DNA of 64,000 nt from Caccoplasma sp905210875 (lineage in GTDB: Bacteria; Bacteroidota; Bacteroidia; Bacteroidales; UBA11471). Of the stretch, positions 60,766 to 64,000 are shown one piece after another. The position numbers and the translations under genes were made by a program. The DNA is taken from NCBI GenBank assembly GCA_963931635.1, contig OZ007034.1, positions 124,001 to 188,000 of the forward strand, in the 5' to 3' direction. Under the pieces are notes generated by a model. That model saw only the letters and a list, made by a program, of their open reading frames with translations, made no database searches and was not told where the DNA came from. The number at the start of each line of letters is the position of its first letter. Position 1 is the stretch's first letter.

Positions 60766-62127
60766 CTATTTTGCCTCATCAAGTTTATACCGGTCAAAGT
60801 CGACATTGCCCGAAATCTGTTCGAGATCACACTGAGCCGTAAGATAGTCGTGTATGGCCTGGTAATAAGAAAGACGCGACGAAGCTAATGCCAGATTGGC
60901 ATCGTCGAGCTCGATAATCGTAGCCGACCCTACCTCAAATTTTTTCTGCATGATCTGGTAAGCTTTCTCGGCTTGACGCACACCCTCCTTGCTCGATGCC
61001 ACCTGCTTTATCGAGGCGCGTATGTTGTCCATGGCCGCGGTAAGTTGCATGCGCAGGTTGCGTTCAAGGTCGGTACGCTGATACTGCATTTCGTTATAAG
61101 CCACCCTCGCCTGTTTACCTTTGTAATAACGGGTACCCCCGGTGAGAATGGGGATAGACAGAGATATTCCCACATAGGAATAGGGCGTCCAGCGGAAATC
61201 ATCAAACATACCGCCGTTGCTCATCGACGACCAGGTATAGGAGCCGACAAAGGCCAATGTTGGAGCCCATGACATTTGTTGTGTCTTCCAGGCTTGTTTC
61301 AAATAAGCGGCCTGCAAATCGATCTGTCGCAAACTGGTATTCTGAGCAAGCGATGTATCGGGTTGCAACACATCGGTATACATCGACTCTTCGTAATCGG
61401 ACAATTGGGTGGTCAACCCTATACGCAATTCGGCATCAAGCCCCAGCAACACCTTCAAATTGAGACGGGCCAGCCGCAAGGCATTCTCGGCCTGCAACAG
61501 CGAGGGTTCGAGGTTACGGACGGCTACCTCGGCACGCAGCACATCATATTCCGAAGCCGTTCCCTGCTCATACATATGCCGGTAAGTCTCAGCATTGATA
61601 CGGGCATTTTCGTAGCTGGTGAGCAACACATCGTAGGAGTCGTCGGCCATGAGTATGGCATAGTAGGCCTTCTTCACCTGACTCACCATGGAGAGACGCG
61701 ACGAACGGGCACTCTCGACCGACTGTTCAAGTTGCACGGCCGACAGTTTCACACTTTTCCAAAGAGCTGGGGCAATGAGCGGCAACGACAACGTGAAACC
61801 GGTCGACCAAGAGTTGTCGAGGCCTACTTCCAGACCCTCGTCCATACCGGGAATGTCCATATACATCACCTGCTTTTTCAACGTCCGGGAATAAGAGCCC
61901 GAATAGTCGATTGTAGGGAACAACCCTCCGATGGCCTCCCGGCGGGCATAGTCGGTGCGTTTTATCTCCATATCGGAGACGATAACCGTCGGGTTCTCAC
62001 TGAGAGCTATGGCCACAGCCTCGTCAAGCGAAAGCGTTATCGAGTCGGTCGTAGCCGCTGTTACGCTTCGTCCGAGAGAGACAAACACTATTATCAGAAA
62101 CAGCGCCCAACAATTTTTTTTCTTCAT
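60766..62127 (-). CDS. TolC-family outer-membrane efflux channel
   Basis: 453 aa. Signal peptide (cut near VTAA), two OEP domains with the repeated long helices, starting LSLDEAVAIALSENPTVIVS and later VRQAEKAYQIMQKKFEVGSA, LASSRLSYYQAIHDYLTAQC. It forms the trimeric exit duct. First gene of the pump operon, with a candidate operator at 62192-62212 upstream. Confidence 0.93.
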   Translation of the reverse strand: MKKKNCWALFLIIVFVSLGRSVTAATTDSITLSLDEAVAIALSENPTVIVSDMEIKRTDYARREAIGGLFPTIDYSGSYSRTLKKQVMYMDIPGMDEGLEVGLDNSWSTGFTLSLPLIAPALWKSVKLSAVQLEQSVESARSSRLSMVSQVKKAYYAILMADDSYDVLLTSYENARINAETYRHMYEQGTASEYDVLRAEVAVRNLEPSLLQAENALRLARLNLKVLLGLDAELRIGLTTQLSDYEESMYTDVLQPDTSLAQNTSLRQIDLQAAYLKQAWKTQQMSWAPTLAFVGSYTWSSMSNGGMFDDFRWTPYSYVGISLSIPILTGGTRYYKGKQARVAYNEMQYQRTDLERNLRMQLTAAMDNIRASIKQVASSKEGVRQAEKAYQIMQKKFEVGSATIIELDDANLALASSRLSYYQAIHDYLTAQCDLEQISGNVDFDRYKLDEAK

Positions 62128-62191
62128 TTTGGTTTTTAGGTTTGGTTATTTAATACCGCATCAGAAAATGACAACGGATAATATCTCAAAC

Positions 62192-62212
62192 GATTTGTTC
62201 CGGAAACAAATC
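62192..62212. promoter_or_regulatory. Candidate operator of the RND operon
   Basis: GATTTGTT, CCGGA centre, AACAAATC: perfect 8-base arms, 21 bases in all. It lies 65 bases upstream of the TolC ATG and 130 bases after the tetR gene. A TetR-family dimer is the obvious candidate binder. No clean -7 box was found between it and the ATG. Confidence 0.6.
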
Positions 62213-62291
62213 CGCTAGTAATCGACAATTTAAAAAGTCGGTATTTTTATTGGTTTACAAAGTTTTGAAAAGAAAGAGACACCTACAATTT

Positions 62292-62325
62292 TTCTTGTTG
62301 CCGGGGAAATCCTTTGCAACAAGAA
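62292..62325 (-). promoter_or_regulatory. Strong hairpin between tetR and the TolC gene
   Basis: Perfect 10-base arms (62292-62301 and 62316-62325) with a 14-base loop, 16 bases beyond the tetR stop. On the minus strand it is followed by an A-rich rather than T-rich stretch, so a simple terminator is doubtful. Confidence 0.45.
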
Positions 62326-62341
62326 GGGCCCTTGCTTCCCG

Positions 62342-62956
62342 TCAGGACTCCATGTCGGCAAAATATCGGTCGATAATTTCCAACCCTTTTGTCGTAGCAA
62401 TTCCCCGAATAAAGGCCTTAAATATCATTTCAAAGGTTTCCATGAATGTAAATTCTACCGAACATATCTCGTCAAGGCCAAAGAGAATATCAAATTTGGT
62501 AGAAAGGAGTTGTGCCACGATATCGCACCGGCAATCTTTTAATATAAGCCCTTCGGCCTGACCCTGTTCGAGTATGTGTCGCATACTCTCGGCTTGCGAT
62601 ACACGCTCATCGTCGAACATACGCGCCACTTGCGGGTGGTAACGCTTCAAATCGGAAAAATAATTCCGATTGACATTGCGCATACGCTTCCATTGAATCA
62701 TAAAGACTTCGAGAAGAAAAGCCAAAGCGTTGTCGACCTTTTGGGCTACTTCCAAAGACATTTTCTCAATCTCCCTGCGGTTCCATGTCAAACATTCGAG
62801 CAGGAGCTGATCCTTGTCTTTAAACAACTCATACAAGGTACGTTTTGAAATACCCACCTGCGAAGCAATGTAATCCATTGTGATGGATTTGATACCATGC
62901 CGCAAAAAGAGGGCAAAAGAGGTTTCTATTACACGTTGTTTCAGATCTTTGGTCAT
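62342..62956 (-). CDS. TetR/AcrR family regulator
   Basis: 204 aa. N-terminal helix-turn-helix (TSFALFLRHGIKSITMDYIA, SQVGISKRTLYELFKDKDQL), then an all-helical ligand-binding domain (about 55-200). It lies just upstream of the TolC-adaptor-RND operon on the same strand and is the likely local repressor. Promoter box and two dyads lie upstream of it, consistent with autoregulation. The inducer is unknown. Confidence 0.92.
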   Translation of the reverse strand: MTKDLKQRVIETSFALFLRHGIKSITMDYIASQVGISKRTLYELFKDKDQLLLECLTWNRREIEKMSLEVAQKVDNALAFLLEVFMIQWKRMRNVNRNYFSDLKRYHPQVARMFDDERVSQAESMRHILEQGQAEGLILKDCRCDIVAQLLSTKFDILFGLDEICSVEFTFMETFEMIFKAFIRGIATTKGLEIIDRYFADMES

Positions 62957-62979
62957 CGTAAAAGGCTTATATGAGAATG

Positions 62980-62987
62980 CAAAGATA
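62980..62987 (-). promoter_or_regulatory. -7 promoter box of tetR
   Basis: TATCTTTG on the minus strand, 23 bases before the ATG at 62956. The -33 position lies inside the dyad listed next. Confidence 0.55.
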
Positions 62988-62988
62988 A

Positions 62989-63050
62989 GAGAAAACTAAA
63001 TGAAAGAAAAAAGTTTTCTCCTATATTATGAATTCGCTATGTTAATTCAT
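62989..63050. promoter_or_regulatory. Two dyads upstream of tetR
   Basis: Dyad 1: 9-base perfect arms (62989-62997 GAGAAAACT, 63012-63020 AGTTTTCTC) with a 14-base gap, over the -33 region of tetR. Dyad 2: 7-base arms (63028-63034 ATGAATT, 63044-63050 AATTCAT) with a 9-base gap. Neither has the sequence of the 62192 dyad. The remainder of 62957-63297 (341 bases) is AT-rich with only the promoter boxes noted. Confidence 0.45.
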
Positions 63051-63224
63051 GTAAATGTCTTCACGCGACTTCAAAGGACAGAGATATTGAGATTTTGCAT
63101 ATTTACACATGACAATACAACACAAATCCCGGGTAAAAACAGACAAATTATTGTACAAAAAACCTTTTGAATATAATTTTGTTTAAAAAATTGCTTTTCG
63201 GCATCTTTTCTTCACACAAATTGC

Positions 63225-63232
63225 TATATTTG
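63225..63232 (+). promoter_or_regulatory. -7 promoter box of the malic enzyme gene
   Basis: TATATTTG, 65 bases before the ATG at 63298. Upstream T-rich stretches give no exact TTTG at 19-21 bases. Confidence 0.5.
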
Positions 63233-63297
63233 TATGGCTGAAACTTGGCCCAACCCGAAATTGATTTTTATTGATTTTAATCCTTATACAATAATAT

Positions 63298-64000
63298 ATG
63301 GCAAAAGTAACCAAAGAAGCGGCCTTGCGCTACCACAGCGAAGGACGCCCGGGAAAGATAGAAGTCGTTCCCACCAAACCGTATAGCACGCAAATGGACC
63401 TTTCCCTTGCCTATTCTCCTGGGGTGGCCGAACCGTGTCTGGAAATCGAGAAAGATGCCCAAACCGCGTATGAATACACCTCAAAAGGCAACCTTGTAGC
63501 GGTCATTTCAAATGGCACGGCCGTACTGGGGCTCGGCGACATAGGTGCCTTGGCCGGCAAACCTGTCATGGAAGGCAAAGGCCTGTTGTTCAAAATTTTT
63601 GCAGGCATTGACGTCTTCGACATAGAAGTCAATGAGAAAGACCCTGAAAAATTCATACAGGCCGTAAAAGCCATTGCGCCCACATTCGGAGGTATCAATC
63701 TCGAAGACATCAAAGCTCCTGAATGTTTTGAAATTGAAAATCGTCTGAAAGCCGAGCTCGACATACCCGTCATGCACGACGACCAGCACGGTACCGCCAT
63801 CATCTCAGGTGCCGGACTGCTGAACGCCCTCGAAATACAAGGGAAGAAAATAGAAGACGTGCGCATCGTTGTAAACGGGGCCGGTGCATCGGCCATCTCC
63901 TGCACAAAACTCTACATCATGCTGGGAGTAAAACCCGAAAATGTGGTAATGGTCGACAGTAAAGGTGTCATCAACGACAAACGCACCAATCTGAACGAAT
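63298..64000 (+). CDS. maeB: NADP-dependent malic enzyme, N-terminal part (cut by the window end)
   Basis: The first 234 codons are present. It begins MAKVTKEAALRYHSEGRPGK and has the malic-enzyme features: DLSLAYSPGVAEPCLEIEKD, KGNLVAVISNGTAVLGLGDI, PVMHDDQHGTAIISGAGLLN (catalytic Lys/Asp region) and the start of the Rossmann dinucleotide fold IVVNGAGASAISC. In Bacteroidales such proteins usually carry a C-terminal phosphotransacetylase-like domain, which would lie outside the window. It decarboxylates malate to pyruvate with NADPH production. Confidence 0.9.
   Translation, partial: MAKVTKEAALRYHSEGRPGKIEVVPTKPYSTQMDLSLAYSPGVAEPCLEIEKDAQTAYEYTSKGNLVAVISNGTAVLGLGDIGALAGKPVMEGKGLLFKIFAGIDVFDIEVNEKDPEKFIQAVKAIAPTFGGINLEDIKAPECFEIENRLKAELDIPVMHDDQHGTAIISGAGLLNALEIQGKKIEDVRIVVNGAGASAISCTKLYIMLGVKPENVVMVDSKGVINDKRTNLNE

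Noticed and set aside
62957..63297. Possible small RNA in the tetR-maeB gap
   Set aside because: No terminator-like hairpin with a T run and no compact structured RNA signature; only promoter boxes and dyads are visible.

Overview
The window is a 64 kb piece of a Bacteroidales chromosome, most likely from a gut commensal. The grounds are the promoter grammar (many genes have a TAnnTTTG -7 box, several with a TTTG-like -33 box about 20 bp upstream), the near absence of Shine-Dalgarno sequences, an enlarged Rho, a complete Bat aerotolerance operon, BACON-type lipoproteins and a HAE1-type RND operon with a PG0541-type accessory gene. GC content looks close to 50 %. I cannot name the genus safely; a Barnesiella-like organism is possible. 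No rRNA, tRNA, CRISPR array, insertion sequence or prophage is visible.

Layout. 0-5 kb (+): an aromatic-rich secreted protein, a FadL-type outer-membrane protein and DsbD. 5-9 kb (-): pyrH, frr, rsgA, thyA and folA. 9-15 kb (-): yraN, yjbR-like, birA, two tandem M43-type metalloprotease lipoproteins and a MATE exporter, with a 76-base relic of the MATE gene start left between the duplicated proteases. 15-16 kb (+): a SIMPL protein and tadA. 16-22.5 kb (-): a five-gene envelope cluster of unknown function (three LPP20-like proteins, a six-repeat PEGA protein with a probable barrel, a small lipoprotein). 22.7-30 kb: a sugar nucleotidyltransferase, an ECF sigma factor with a very short downstream ORF, rpe, comEC and a small TonB-dependent receptor. 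30-32 kb (-): a GH28-like enzyme overlapping a DEDD exonuclease. 32.7-35.2 kb (+): a tight nitroreductase / DUF2520 / KdsC-like / Maf operon. 35-39.6 kb (-): an ATP-grasp-like protein, a tandem A1S_2505-type protein, a DUF2007-UspA-UspA protein, a small HTH protein and a PAP2 phosphatase.

39.7-48.2 kb (-) is the full moxR / DUF58 / batA-E aerotolerance operon, with a perfect dyad over its probable promoter. 48.4-52.3 kb (-) holds a membrane protein joining an HU domain to a LysM-like domain, an HU protein and rho. 52.5-56.1 kb holds tilS, pheS, nth and ybaK. 56.3-63 kb (-) is a TetR-linked TolC / adaptor / RND permease operon with several dyads, and the window ends in the first part of a malic enzyme gene.

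Most genes are housekeeping or envelope functions in short co-directional operons with ATGA or TGATG overlaps. Convergent neighbours often overlap at their 3' ends (comEC/TonB receptor, maf/ATP-grasp, nth/ybaK). The observations most worth follow-up are the predicted HU-TM-LysM protein, the PEGA/LPP20 cluster, the protease duplication with its MATE scar, the promoter-containing repeat near 32.3 kb, the near-leaderless PAP2 gene and the dyads at the bat and RND operons.
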